Positions 1 through 8,443 of a DNA stretch of 64,000 bases are shown in pieces. This stretch comes from Chryseobacterium paludis (lineage in GTDB: Bacteria > Bacteroidota > Bacteroidia > Flavobacteriales > Weeksellaceae). Location of the stretch: positions 4,986,392 to 5,050,391 of the forward strand of contig NZ_CP099966.1 in NCBI RefSeq assembly GCF_025403485.1, written 5' to 3'. The position numbers and the translations under genes were made by a program. Below the pieces are notes generated by a model that was not told the DNA's origin, ran no database searches, and saw nothing but the letters and a program-made list of their open reading frames with translations. Within the stretch, counting starts at the first letter, position 1, and each line of letters opens with the position of its first letter.

Positions 1-71
1 TCTACTACTTTATTTTGATTTGTATTCATATGTTGATATCATACCATTTTTCGATACAAATTTAGTGATTT

Positions 72-833
72 TTAATTCTTTATTGAATTTATAAAATCTA
101 TGGCATTGATCTTCCAATCTTTATTTTGCAATAATATATTCACGAAAGCAGTTCCTATAATTCCACCATCCGCTTTTTCGGTTACGTTTTCAAAATCTTC
201 TTTAGATTTTATTCCAAAGCCAATCATCACCGGATTTTTAAGCGGAAGAGAGGCTATCCTGGAAAGATAGTCTTCATTTTTCAAAACAGCATTTTTATTT
301 CCTGTTGTAGATGAGGAACTTACAGCATATAAAAATCCTGAACTTAGAGAATCCAAATATAAAATCCTTTCATCCGAAGTTTCAGGGGTGATTAAAAATG
401 TAAAATTGAGATCATACTTCTTAAGGATTTGCTGATAGTTTTTCTCGAATTCAATAGGAGGAAGGTCGGGAATAATTAAGCCTGAAACTCCACTTTCCGA
501 ACATTCTTTGCAGAAATTTTCGAAACCAAAACTTAAAACAGGATTAATGTAACCCATTAAAATAATCGGAATTTTGATCTCATTTTTAATGGATTTCAGT
601 TGTGAAAGTAGTTTTTTAATCGTCATGCCATTTTCCAGGGCCAGTTCATGGGCTTTCTGAATAACTGGCCCATCAGCGACAGGATCAGAATAAGGCATTC
701 CGATTTCCATCATATCCGCTCCGGAATCCTGTATTAATTTTATAATATCAGCAGTATCTTCCAGTTGTGGAATCCCCGCCGTGAAGTATATGTTGAGTTT
801 TTTCATAGAGTTAAATTGTATTGATGTATTCAT
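72..833 (-). CDS. trpA: Tryptophan synthase alpha subunit
   Basis: Cleaves indole-3-glycerol phosphate to indole and glyceraldehyde 3-phosphate and passes indole to TrpB; last step pair of tryptophan synthesis in the cytoplasm. The TIM-barrel protein shows the catalytic Glu/Asp region MEIGMPYSDPVADGPVIQ (about residues 42-59), then ITPETSDERI and the phosphate-binding region AVSSSSTTGNK. 253 residues is slightly short of the E. coli length but complete. The ATG at 833 gives nine extra residues; an ATG at 806 (MKKLNIYFTAG) matches the usual family N-terminus and may be the true start. It is the last gene of the trp operon, 106 bases after trpB. No terminator is visible in the 71 bases that follow. 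Confidence 0.96.
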   Translation of the reverse strand: MNTSIQFNSMKKLNIYFTAGIPQLEDTADIIKLIQDSGADMMEIGMPYSDPVADGPVIQKAHELALENGMTIKKLLSQLKSIKNEIKIPIILMGYINPVLSFGFENFCKECSESGVSGLIIPDLPPIEFEKNYQQILKKYDLNFTFLITPETSDERILYLDSLSSGFLYAVSSSSTTGNKNAVLKNEDYLSRIASLPLKNPVMIGFGIKSKEDFENVTEKADGGIIGTAFVNILLQNKDWKINAIDFINSIKN

Positions 834-939
834 GTATAATATATTGATGATATCTCCAGTGAATTATCATCTTAAATTAAAGAAGCATGATTTTCTTTGG
901 CAACTTTCAAAATCATTTTACATAAATACTTTTTACAGA

Positions 940-2118
940 TTAAAGATTAGCTAAGTACGTTTCCATATCCTTGTCACCACGTCCGCTTAAACAGATGACA
1001 ACAATATCATTTTCATTGAATTTCTTTTTATCTAAAACTGCCAGAGCGTGAGAGCTTTCCAATGCAGGAATGATACCCTCTAGTTTGGTCAGTTCAAAAG
1101 CACATTTTAAGGCTTCATCATCATTGATGCTGAAAAATTCAGCACGCTTTTCTTTAAATAAATGAGCATGAAACGGTCCGATTCCCGGATAATCTAAACC
1201 TGCAGAAATAGAGTGGGGCTCAATTACCTGCCCGTCATTCGTCTGCATAACAAGACTTTTACTGCCGTGTAAAACACCTAAAGTTCCAAGAAAAGTAGTA
1301 GCAGCTGATTTCCCTGATTCTACGCCGAAACCACCTGCTTCTGCGGCAATAATTTTTACACTTTCTTCTTCTACAAAATGATAGAAAGTTCCTGCGGCAT
1401 TGCTTCCACCACCCACACAGGCGATGACATAATCAGGGTTCTCTCTTCCGATCTGTTCCTTAAGCTGTTCCCTGATCTCTTTTGAAATAATACTTTGAAA
1501 TCTGGCAACAAGATCAGGAAAAGGATGCGGTCCTACCACACTTCCAATCACATAGTGGGTGGTTACCGGGTGGTTGATCCAATCCCTTAAGGCTTCATTA
1601 ACGGCATCTTTTAATGTCTTTGATCCTGAAGTTGCAGGAATCACTTCTGCACCCAACATTTTCATTCTTGCTACATTGGGAGCCTGTCTTTGAATATCTA
1701 CTTCACCCATATAAACGATGCATTCCAACCCAAGCAAAGCACAGGCTGTAGCTGTGGCAACACCATGTTGTCCAGCACCGGTTTCAGCAATGATCCTGGT
1801 TTTTCCAAGACGTTTTGCCAATAGTACCTGACCAAGTGCATTGTTGATTTTGTGTGCTCCTGTGTGATTGAGATCTTCTCTTTTTAAATAAATGTTCGTA
1901 TTGTATTTATTACTTAAATTCTTCGCAAAATAAAGTGGAGTAGCTCGTCCTACATAGTTTTTTAGTAAATCCTGATATTCTTTCTGAAATTCTTCAGATT
2001 CGATGATTTCAAGATAGTTTTTTTGGAGCTCTTCTACATTGGGGTAAAGCATTTCAGGAATGAAAGCCCCTCCGAATTCTCCATAATATCCATTCTTATC
2101 CGGGTTTTTATAATTCAT
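940..2118 (-). CDS. trpB: Tryptophan synthase beta subunit
   Basis: PLP enzyme that condenses indole with serine to make tryptophan, working as an alpha2-beta2 complex with TrpA. The PLP-lysine motif [13 protein letters not shown] lies near residue 90, followed by [10 protein letters not shown], the phosphate-binding glycine-rich GGGSNA and a C-terminal GRGDKD. The length of 392 residues is normal for TrpB1. It lies in the trp operon between the unknown 171-residue gene (167-base gap) and trpA. No key residue is missing. Confidence 0.97.
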   Translation of the reverse strand: MNYKNPDKNGYYGEFGGAFIPEMLYPNVEELQKNYLEIIESEEFQKEYQDLLKNYVGRATPLYFAKNLSNKYNTNIYLKREDLNHTGAHKINNALGQVLLAKRLGKTRIIAETGAGQHGVATATACALLGLECIVYMGEVDIQRQAPNVARMKMLGAEVIPATSGSKTLKDAVNEALRDWINHPVTTHYVIGSVVGPHPFPDLVARFQSIISKEIREQLKEQIGRENPDYVIACVGGGSNAAGTFYHFVEEESVKIIAAEAGGFGVESGKSAATTFLGTLGVLHGSKSLVMQTNDGQVIEPHSISAGLDYPGIGPFHAHLFKEKRAEFFSINDDEALKCAFELTKLEGIIPALESSHALAVLDKKKFNENDIVVICLSGRGDKDMETYLANL

Positions 2119-2129
2119 TTTCTTTATTG

Positions 2130-2252
2130 TTATTGTATTAAATAATCGGGATCCGTTGAATCAAGCTGTTTGAGCAGGTTTTTATTTTCTTCAGATAAGT
2201 GAATAATTGAGATATCATTTTCTTTTCCCAAAGCTCTATGGGTCTTTTTATT
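2130..2252 (-). pseudogene. Possible decayed coding remnant in the trp operon
   Basis: The 167-base gap before trpB is unusually long for this operon. On the minus strand one frame is open for about 40 codons and reads like real protein (ALGKENDISIIHLSEENK, then a C-terminal [10 protein letters not shown] and stop), but it has no start codon. The bases just upstream continue in another frame (LADFKIK) across an A-run, as expected after an indel. I cannot name a parent family. It could equally be a chance open stretch, so this is a weak call. Confidence 0.3.
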
Positions 2253-2285
2253 TTAAAGTCTGCCAGCTATTCTGTCTTTTTAATA

Positions 2286-2801
2286 TTATAAATCATTGTT
2301 TACATTATTGATAAATGACAGATTATGATCAAACTGTTGTCTGGTGATCTGCTTGTTCATATATAAAAATTTTATTTTACTCGCTATACTGATTAAAGTT
2401 TCCATATCAAGTTTTGAGTGATACATTTTAAATATCAGTTCCAGATTGTCCAGTAAATAATAAGAGTCTAATTTTTCATATGATAGGAAGATCTTAAAGT
2501 ATATTTTCCCCAAATCATAGTTAACATTGGTTCTAACCGTGTTTTCCATAAGTTTGTCTGCGATCATCACCAGATGATATCCATCCCATAAATGAATGGT
2601 TTTAAAAAAATATTGAATGTCCAGTTCATCAAAATCTTTAATGATATCAATAAATTGGGATAATAAACCTCCCATTTCCCAGAAGTCCGTTGTACTATCA
2701 TTTTCGGATATAAATTGATAAAGTTTTTTTACATTTTTATTATCAAACCTTGGTGGAAACAATACCTGATAAAACTGTTTTTTTAATGATTTTATATTCA
2801 T
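2286..2801 (-). CDS. Unknown protein encoded inside the trp operon
   Basis: A 171-residue protein that I do not recognise. It has no signal peptide or clear membrane segment; it is rich in Asp, Leu, Phe and Tyr, looks largely alpha-helical, and carries the motif DFWEMGGLLSQFIDIIKDFD near residue 40. Its ATG overlaps the TGA of trpF (ATGA), so it is translationally coupled and must be co-transcribed with the trp genes. The 3' side is followed by a 167-base gap holding possible gene debris. A role linked to tryptophan synthesis is only inferred from position; it may be a passenger. Confidence 0.8.
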   Translation of the reverse strand: MNIKSLKKQFYQVLFPPRFDNKNVKKLYQFISENDSTTDFWEMGGLLSQFIDIIKDFDELDIQYFFKTIHLWDGYHLVMIADKLMENTVRTNVNYDLGKIYFKIFLSYEKLDSYYLLDNLELIFKMYHSKLDMETLISIASKIKFLYMNKQITRQQFDHNLSFINNVNNDL

Positions 2802-3454
2802 AGGTTTGAGTTTAATAGGTTAGACTTAAATAAACGTACTTTTTCCAAATCCTTAATTCCTGGTGTGATCTCAAATTTTGAATTGATATCCAGAGCAAAA
2901 GGCCTTTGATTCAGGATTTTTACGTTATCAATATTTTCTTCTGAGATCCCTCCACTTAAGAAATAGGGGATTTTTATTTCCAATTCATTCAATAATGACC
3001 AGTCAAATTGCTTTCCTGTTCCTCCAAATGACTGACTGTCTGTATCAAACAAAATGTAGTCCACATCGAATTGTAAATGTTTAATTGTAGACTTCAGCTC
3101 TTCTATTGTGTTGGCTATTCTAAATACTTTTATAATCTTAGTAGCAGGGTTTAGCTTTTTTCTTAATTCCGAAATATAATGCAGGCTTTCGTCACCATGA
3201 AGCTGAATGAAATTCAGATCAGCCTGTTTCGCAATTTCTAATATAATATCTGGTTCCGCATTTACAAAAACACCTACTTTTCCCTCATGAATAATTTTCG
3301 AAATATCTTTTAAACTTAAACGATTAAGTGCATATCTGGGTGATTTTTTATAGAATATAAATCCAAGGAAGTCAATATTCATAGAAATTAATTCGTGAAT
3401 TTGATCGAGTTCTGATAAACCGCAAACTTTTATATGTAAGTTGTTGTCTGTCAT
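2798..3454 (-). CDS. trpF: Phosphoribosylanthranilate isomerase
   Basis: Catalyses the Amadori rearrangement of phosphoribosylanthranilate to CdRP, the third step of the tryptophan branch. The N-terminal KVCGL holds the catalytic Cys; GVFVNA, the IQLHGDES strand, the catalytic Asp in LFDTDSQSFGGTG and the phosphate-binding FLSGGISEENI follow in family order. 218 residues is near the normal size. The start codon overlaps the trpC stop by one base (TAATG) and the 3' end overlaps the next gene by four, showing tight coupling. Confidence 0.95.
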   Translation of the reverse strand: MTDNNLHIKVCGLSELDQIHELISMNIDFLGFIFYKKSPRYALNRLSLKDISKIIHEGKVGVFVNAEPDIILEIAKQADLNFIQLHGDESLHYISELRKKLNPATKIIKVFRIANTIEELKSTIKHLQFDVDYILFDTDSQSFGGTGKQFDWSLLNELEIKIPYFLSGGISEENIDNVKILNQRPFALDINSKFEITPGIKDLEKVRLFKSNLLNSNL

Positions 3455-4233
3455 TATACAGCTACATTATCGATAAATTCCTCAAATGCCTTCGCAGGAT
3501 TTTCATTCTTCATAAAATATTCACCCATCAAAAATCCATCAAAACCCTTTTCTTTCAAATAATGAAAATCTTCAATATGATAAATTCCACTTTCTGCAAC
3601 AGATAAGACTTCCTTTGGTAGCTGATTTTTCAATTTAACAGAATGTTGTAGGTCAACTTTAAAATCTTTTAAATTCCTGTTATTTACTCCCACCAAATCA
3701 ATGGCAGAGTGGTAGTGCTTCAGTTCTTCTTCAGTATGGATTTCCAGTAGAACCTCCAATCCGAGCTTATGAGATAAATCTGTGAATTCCAAAACCTGCG
3801 CAGGAGAAAGACAAGCAGCAATTAATAGGATTACATCAGCACCCATATTTTTCGCTTCATAGAACTGGTATTCGTCGATCATAAAGTCTTTTCTAAGAAT
3901 AGGAACTGCAATATGATCCCGAACACTAAGGATATCTTCGAAACTCCCCCCAAAAAAATCGCTATCTGTCAGAATAGAAATTCCGCTTGCTCCAAAATTT
4001 TCATACGCAGAAACAACCTCTAAAGGAGAAACCTTGTTGTTGATAATTCCTTTTGATGGTGACTGTCTTTTAAATTCGGCAATAATTCCGCTTTTTTCTT
4101 TTAGCGACGTTTTTAAAGATTTGGTTTGTCTTCCAAAAAAAACAGAATCTTTTAATTCTTCAATGGAAATACTTGCCTTTGAAAAAGCAACCTCTTCCTT
4201 TTTTTTCGATATAATTTTATCTAATATGGTCAT
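3454..4233 (-). CDS. trpC: Indole-3-glycerol phosphate synthase
   Basis: Closes the indole ring by decarboxylating cyclisation of CdRP. Motifs in order are the catalytic Lys region IIAEFKRQSPSKG (about residue 50), LRKDFMIDEYQ, LLEIHTEEEL, VGVNNRNLKDFKVD and VAESGI. At 259 residues this is a free-standing enzyme, not the TrpC-TrpF fusion found in enterobacteria. Within the trp operon it sits 52 bases after trpD and overlaps trpF by one base. Confidence 0.97.
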   Translation of the reverse strand: MTILDKIISKKKEEVAFSKASISIEELKDSVFFGRQTKSLKTSLKEKSGIIAEFKRQSPSKGIINNKVSPLEVVSAYENFGASGISILTDSDFFGGSFEDILSVRDHIAVPILRKDFMIDEYQFYEAKNMGADVILLIAACLSPAQVLEFTDLSHKLGLEVLLEIHTEEELKHYHSAIDLVGVNNRNLKDFKVDLQHSVKLKNQLPKEVLSVAESGIYHIEDFHYLKEKGFDGFLMGEYFMKNENPAKAFEEFIDNVAV

Positions 4234-4285
4234 TTAATGTGTGTTTTTTTATGCTTTTATTTCAATCAAATCTTATCCATTGTTA

Positions 4286-5314
4286 TTATTCCAGTAATAG
4301 TTCCATACTTCTCAAAGCTCTACCACTTTGTAAACTTTCCTGAGCCAATAAAAGGCAATCATCATAACTCCCGAATTTTTCGGTATGATAAAGCGCAATG
4401 GAAGCATTTGCCAAAACCACAGAGTTTTGTGATTCTGTTCCCTTACCTTCTAAAATGTTTCTGAAAATAGTTGCCGCTTCCTGAATTGTTTTACCTGCCT
4501 GTATGCTTTCTGGAGTTACCGGATCAAATCCAAGATCTTCCGCTGAATAAATATTCTCACCTTTTTTGGTAATAATTTTACTGTCATGGGTTAAGCTTAT
4601 TTCATCATAACCATCCAGACCATGAACAAGAATAAACTCCTGGGAATCTTTTTGTAATAGATATTGATAAATCCTTGCAATCTCCAGATTATAAACTCCG
4701 ATCACGGAAAATTTTGGTTTAGCAGGATTTACCAACGGACCTAATAAATTAAAAAATGTTCTTAACCCTAGCGATTTTCGTAATGCACCAACAGATTGAA
4801 GGGCAGGATGAAAGTAGGGAGCATGTAAAAAGCAGATATTGGCTTTTTCAAGATCACGGCTTAGCTTTTCAGAGTCATTATTCATTTGATAACCGAGCTC
4901 TTCTAAAACATTGGAAGAACCTGTAACTGCTGAAGCTCCATAATTTCCATGTTTAGTTACTTTTTGCCCGGCTCCGGCAATAACAAAACTTGCCAATGTT
5001 GAAATATTAATAGTGTTTTTCCCATCACCTCCGGTTCCAACAATATCTATAGCATCACTGGCATCTATATTTACAGGAACAGCCATTTGTAACAATGCTT
5101 CTCTAAAGCCTTCCAATTCTCTCAACGTAATATTACGCATAAGGAAAACACTAATAAAGGCAGTGACCTCCGTTGTGTTAAACTTATTTTGAGCAATTTC
5201 AATCATGATAGCCTTAGCTTCAGATTTTGATAAGGTATGATGATTAAACAAATATTGCAAAATTTCTTTCATTTGTGGTGTTTTTATGGTTGAGGTGCTT
5301 TCTAATGTTTTCAA
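4286..5314 (-). CDS. trpD: Anthranilate phosphoribosyltransferase
   Basis: Transfers phosphoribose from PRPP to anthranilate. The glycine-rich PRPP-binding loop DIVGTGGDGKNTINIST is near residue 88, followed by KHGNYGASAVTGSSNVLEELG, both diagnostic. The length of 342 residues is standard and there is no fused TrpG domain. The ATG overlaps the trpG stop by four bases. All expected substrate-binding motifs are intact. Confidence 0.97.
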   Translation of the reverse strand: MKTLESTSTIKTPQMKEILQYLFNHHTLSKSEAKAIMIEIAQNKFNTTEVTAFISVFLMRNITLRELEGFREALLQMAVPVNIDASDAIDIVGTGGDGKNTINISTLASFVIAGAGQKVTKHGNYGASAVTGSSNVLEELGYQMNNDSEKLSRDLEKANICFLHAPYFHPALQSVGALRKSLGLRTFFNLLGPLVNPAKPKFSVIGVYNLEIARIYQYLLQKDSQEFILVHGLDGYDEISLTHDSKIITKKGENIYSAEDLGFDPVTPESIQAGKTIQEAATIFRNILEGKGTESQNSVVLANASIALYHTEKFGSYDDCLLLAQESLQSGRALRSMELLLE

Positions 5315-5925
5315 TGTAAAAGGAAGTTTTTAATGATTACTTCTCCATCAGGAGTTAAAATACTTTCAGGATGAAACTGTACACCATGTACATCATAGGT
5401 TTTATGCTGCAAGGCCATAATCATTCCATCTTTATCAACAGCTGTTATTTCCAGTTCTTCAGGAAATTGGTCGGGATCTACAGCCCAACTGTGATATCTT
5501 CCTACCTCAAGTCCTGAAGATAAATTTTGAAAGAGTTTTGTTTTATCTTTTGTCAGTTCAGCCGTCGTGGCTACGCCATGAAAAATTTCAGAAAGATTAA
5601 TTAGCTTTCCACCAAAAGCCTCGGCAATAGCTTGCTGCCCAAGGCAAACTCCCAGAATACTTTTTGTGGAGGCATATTTTCTGATTAAATCCAATAAAAT
5701 CCCTGATTCTTCAGGAATTCCCGGACCGGGTGACAGAATGATTTTATCATATTTGTCAATATCTTCTAAACTTATTTCATCGTTTCTGAAGACATCTACT
5801 TTTTGATCCAGAATTTTTTCAATAATCTGTACAAGATTATAGGTAAAGCTATCATAATTATCAAAAACTAAAACTTTAGCTGTTGATTGACCTTCTATAT
5901 TTTTATTCATCTCTTTATTTATCAT
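5311..5925 (-). CDS. trpG: Anthranilate synthase glutaminase component
   Basis: Class I glutamine amidotransferase that supplies ammonia to TrpE. After a short leader the protein begins VLVFDNYDSFTYNLVQ; LSPGPGIPEESG, the nucleophile motif GVCLGQQAIAEAFGG and the His-Glu pair GVQFHPES complete the triad. Of 204 residues, the first 15-17 exceed the usual N-terminus, so ATG 5910 (MNKNIEG) is an alternative start. It may also serve para-aminobenzoate synthase, as in other bacteria with one copy; this window shows no evidence either way. Confidence 0.95.
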   Translation of the reverse strand: MINKEMNKNIEGQSTAKVLVFDNYDSFTYNLVQIIEKILDQKVDVFRNDEISLEDIDKYDKIILSPGPGIPEESGILLDLIRKYASTKSILGVCLGQQAIAEAFGGKLINLSEIFHGVATTAELTKDKTKLFQNLSSGLEVGRYHSWAVDPDQFPEELEITAVDKDGMIMALQHKTYDVHGVQFHPESILTPDGEVIIKNFLLH

Positions 5926-5974
5926 TATTGGTTAGCATTTATTGTACAAAATTTTAACATTAAAGTACAAACAA

Positions 5975-7396
5975 CTAATAATTTAGTTTGTCAGCTTTTT
6001 CTACTGCCTTTTTTAATGCATTTAGTTTATTATTAACTTCCTGTAATTCACTTTCAGGGTTTGATTTGGCTACTAATCCTGCTCCTGCCTGATAAAATAA
6101 CGTATTGTTTTTACTTAGAAAAGTTCGGATCATGATTGCCTGATTACAGGTTCCATTAAGTCCCACCATTCCAATGCAACCTCCGTAATAGCCACGGGAA
6201 TCTTTTTCATATTTATTGATCAGCTGAAGAGCTTTGTGCTTGGGTGCGCCACTTAGAGTTCCTTGTGGAAAGGTGGATGAAACAACCTCAAAAGGATTCG
6301 TATCTCTTGGTAATTCCGCTGTAACTTCACTTACCATATGGATAACGTGAGAAAAAAGCTGAATTTCTTTCAATTTGGTAACGGTAATATTTTTCCCCAT
6401 TTTCCCAAGATCATTTCTTGCCAGATCCACCAACATGGTATGTTCTGCGTTTTCTTTAGGATCATTTTTTAATTCCTCAATAGACTGCAGATCGATATCA
6501 AAGTTTCCGGTTCTTTTGAATGTTCCGGCAATAGGGTGGATGATCGCTTTATGATCTTTAATAATTAACTGGCTTTCGGGACTGGATCCAAATAATTTAT
6601 AGTCTCCATAATCGAAAAAGAATAAATAAGGAGAAGGATTGATATTTCTTAAAGCTCGATACACATTGAACTCATCACCCAGGAATTTTTGCTCAAACCT
6701 TCTGCTTAGTACCAATTGGAAAACGTCTCCTCGCATACAGTGTCTCTGAGCTGTTTTTACCAATTCAAGATATTCTTCATCAGTAATGTTTGAAGTTTCC
6801 GCCCCCGTTTTTTCGAAAGGATAGACTACTGAGCTTTTGTTCTTTATTAAATTTTCCAACGTATAAAGTTCAGATTTAACACCTTCAATTTGATTTTCAA
6901 TAAAATGCATCTCATCATTGTAATGATTAATAGCAATGACATATTGGTATAGTCTGTATCTGACTAAAGGAATTTCAACCTCTTCACTTTGTGCTTTAAA
7001 ATTGACATTCTCAAAAAACTGAACTGCTTCAAAACTGGTATATCCAAAAAGATTTTGTGCAGTTTCTTCAATAGGATCTGCTGTTTTCTCACAGTCGAAA
7101 ACTGAAGAAAAATCATGCAGAATATCTGCTATCTTATGATCGATGATGAATTGTTTTACAGGTTCTGAATTGGGAAGCTTTATTTCAAACTCTTTTAGAT
7201 TCTTTACCTCAATTCCAGCAATGGCATTTACTGCAATAAAAGAAAAATTATTATCGATATTTTTAGAATCTGAACTCTCCAAAAGAATGGTATCTCTAAA
7301 TTTATCTCTGATTTGTAGATAGATATTCATTGGAGTCTGGAGATCCCCCAATGTTTTTTTCGAAACTGTTTTTACTTTTATTTTTTTGTTAAACAT
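5975..7396 (-). CDS. trpE: Anthranilate synthase component I
   Basis: Converts chorismate to anthranilate using ammonia from TrpG; first committed step and usual target of feedback inhibition. The inhibitor-site LLES motif is near residue 39, and the chorismate-binding domain carries GTFKRTGN, LARNDLGKMG, SHVIHMVSEV, GTLSGAPKHKA and GGCIGMVGLNG. I choose ATG 7396 (473 residues). A longer frame opens at 7444, but that codon lies inside the attenuator terminator hairpin, so it would seldom be a real start. Expression is controlled by the leader peptide and attenuator just upstream. Confidence 0.95.
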   Translation of the reverse strand: MFNKKIKVKTVSKKTLGDLQTPMNIYLQIRDKFRDTILLESSDSKNIDNNFSFIAVNAIAGIEVKNLKEFEIKLPNSEPVKQFIIDHKIADILHDFSSVFDCEKTADPIEETAQNLFGYTSFEAVQFFENVNFKAQSEEVEIPLVRYRLYQYVIAINHYNDEMHFIENQIEGVKSELYTLENLIKNKSSVVYPFEKTGAETSNITDEEYLELVKTAQRHCMRGDVFQLVLSRRFEQKFLGDEFNVYRALRNINPSPYLFFFDYGDYKLFGSSPESQLIIKDHKAIIHPIAGTFKRTGNFDIDLQSIEELKNDPKENAEHTMLVDLARNDLGKMGKNITVTKLKEIQLFSHVIHMVSEVTAELPRDTNPFEVVSSTFPQGTLSGAPKHKALQLINKYEKDSRGYYGGCIGMVGLNGTCNQAIMIRTFLSKNNTLFYQAGAGLVAKSNPESELQEVNNKLNALKKAVEKADKLNY

Positions 7397-7428
7397 TTGC
7401 TGTTTTATTTTGTTTGAGATTAAATAAT

Positions 7429-7463
7429 AAAAAAAAGACTTCAACGGAATCCGTCAAAGTCTT
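7429..7463 (-). terminator. trp attenuator terminator (3:4 hairpin)
   Basis: On the minus strand AAGACTT and ACGG pair with CCGT and AAGTCTT, joined by two G-T wobbles, giving a 13-bp stem with a three-base loop, followed at once by a run of eight T. It lies between the leader peptide and trpE and no gene ends here, so it is an attenuator. Its 5' arm (7450-7462) can pair instead with 7529-7540. Confidence 0.92.
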
Positions 7464-7506
7464 TGTATTTTGTTTTATCTTATTTTCTGTAAGCGTAGCT
7501 TAACAG

Positions 7507-7584
7507 TTAGCAACATGATAATAACTTCAGACCCGACGAAGAGTTTGAATGCCACCACCAAAAATTATTGCTCGTATTAAACAT
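7507..7584 (-). CDS. trpL: trp operon leader peptide with three Trp codons
   Basis: A 25-codon frame starting ATG at 7584 and ending TAA at 7507 contains FWWWH: three successive TGG codons at 7552-7560. Directly after them 7541-7549 can pair with 7526-7534 (hairpin 1:2), and 7529-7540 can pair with the 5' arm of the terminator (2:3). This is the arrangement of the enterobacterial trpL attenuator: stalling at the Trp codons frees segment 2 to block termination, while finishing the peptide places the ribosome over segment 2. The frame is too short for normal gene calling. The start lies only four bases from the -7 promoter box, so the mRNA may be leaderless. Confidence 0.9.
   Translation of the reverse strand: MFNTSNNFWWWHSNSSSGLKLLSCC
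7525..7551 (-). promoter_or_regulatory. trp attenuator segments 1 and 2 (anti-antiterminator hairpin)
   Basis: Minus-strand 7541-7549 (TTCAAACTC) pairs with 7526-7534 (GGGTCTGAA), eight of nine positions, with loop TTCGTC. The loop plus the first part of the 3' arm (7529-7540) is complementary to 7450-7462 with one bulged base, giving a 12-bp antiterminator. Segment 1 starts two bases after the last Trp codon, so a stalled ribosome would cover it. Confidence 0.85.
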
Positions 7585-7588
7585 GGCA

Positions 7589-7618
7589 CAAATGTAGATA
7601 ATTTTTTATTATCAAAAA
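7589..7618 (-). promoter_or_regulatory. Promoter of the trp operon
   Basis: On the minus strand TTTTTG (7613-7618), a 16-base spacer and TACATTTG (7589-7596) match the Bacteroidota -33/-7 promoter (TTG / TAnnTTTG). It is placed just upstream of the leader peptide and just after the end of the preceding gene at 7660. Confidence 0.75.
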
Positions 7619-7659
7619 CTAAAAAAAATGAAAATTAAAAAAACTTAAGATAAAATTAA

Positions 7660-8304
7660 CTATTTCAATTGTTTTAAATTATTCTTCAATTCTTCTAATT
7701 TTATGCTGTAATTTTTATCGTTATATACCTGTAAATAAGCCTCTAAAGCGGAAATGTATTCTTGTATAAATTCTTTATTGGTCGGATCTGCTTCATATTT
7801 AATTTTTGCAGTATTAATGGGAGCCTGCATTTCATATTGACGTAAGTTTTTACCTTCCTCAGATTCATTGTAAAGAATGACTATATTTTTCTCATAACCC
7901 GGAATGTATTTTACAGGAAAAGTCTTGTTTACTTGTGGGATACGAATGGCATTTTCAATAGGGTATATGGATGCTGAGGTGGTTGAAAAATTCGTAGTCG
8001 CATATTTTCCATCCTGTTTCTTTACAATGGCTTCATAATCATGGATATACTGATCATTTAAGGTAGAATTTGTTTCAACATCTGAAGTGATTATTGCTGT
8101 GCTTTCAATGCCGTATTTATTTAAAAACCATGCATTTAAAAACTGTCCTGCGAACCCATTTGCAATTGACAAAGGAATAATAGGAAGCAGCATCCACCAC
8201 TTTTTAGTAATAAATGACAGAAAACAGAAAAAAATAATAAGAAGTATCACAGTATAAAAACCATGATGGCTTGTGAAAAACAGAATTTTAGAAATAAAGA
8301 TCAT
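7660..8304 (-). CDS. Uncharacterised membrane protein
   Basis: A 214-residue protein I do not recognise. Two hydrophobic segments (about residues 15-33 and 37-57) form an N-terminal membrane hairpin; the rest is a soluble domain with VNKTFPVKYIPGYEKNIVI, which resembles the small extracytoplasmic beta domain of DUF3592-type proteins, and then a charged helical C-terminus. It stands alone upstream of the trp leader promoter. Function unknown; the DUF3592 resemblance is an impression, not an alignment. Confidence 0.8.
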   Translation of the reverse strand: MIFISKILFFTSHHGFYTVILLIIFFCFLSFITKKWWMLLPIIPLSIANGFAGQFLNAWFLNKYGIESTAIITSDVETNSTLNDQYIHDYEAIVKKQDGKYATTNFSTTSASIYPIENAIRIPQVNKTFPVKYIPGYEKNIVILYNESEEGKNLRQYEMQAPINTAKIKYEADPTNKEFIQEYISALEAYLQVYNDKNYSIKLEELKNNLKQLK

Positions 8305-8413
8305 GGTTTAAAATTAAAATTTTTATTTAAATATGCGACCATTTAATGATTATATTCCAGATAAATTATTATTAAAAGGGATATTTATCATCAGTTTAAA
8401 AATTTATTTTTTA

Positions 8414-8421
8414 TACTTTTG
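8414..8421 (+). promoter_or_regulatory. Bacteroidota -7 box for the lipoprotein-cytochrome pair
   Basis: TACTTTTG matches TAnnTTTG and lies 22 bases before the chosen ATG at 8444. No convincing TTG element is seen at the usual distance. Confidence 0.5.
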
Positions 8422-8443
8422 CTTAAATTTTATAGAAAAAATA

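Noticed and set aside
4034..4464. Plus-strand frames opposite trpC and trpD
   Set aside because: They mirror well-supported trp genes and have no family features; treated as antisense shadows.
7397..7444. N-terminal extension of trpE to ATG 7444
   Set aside because: The extension would start inside the attenuator terminator hairpin and adds 16 residues unlike the family; ATG 7396 is better.
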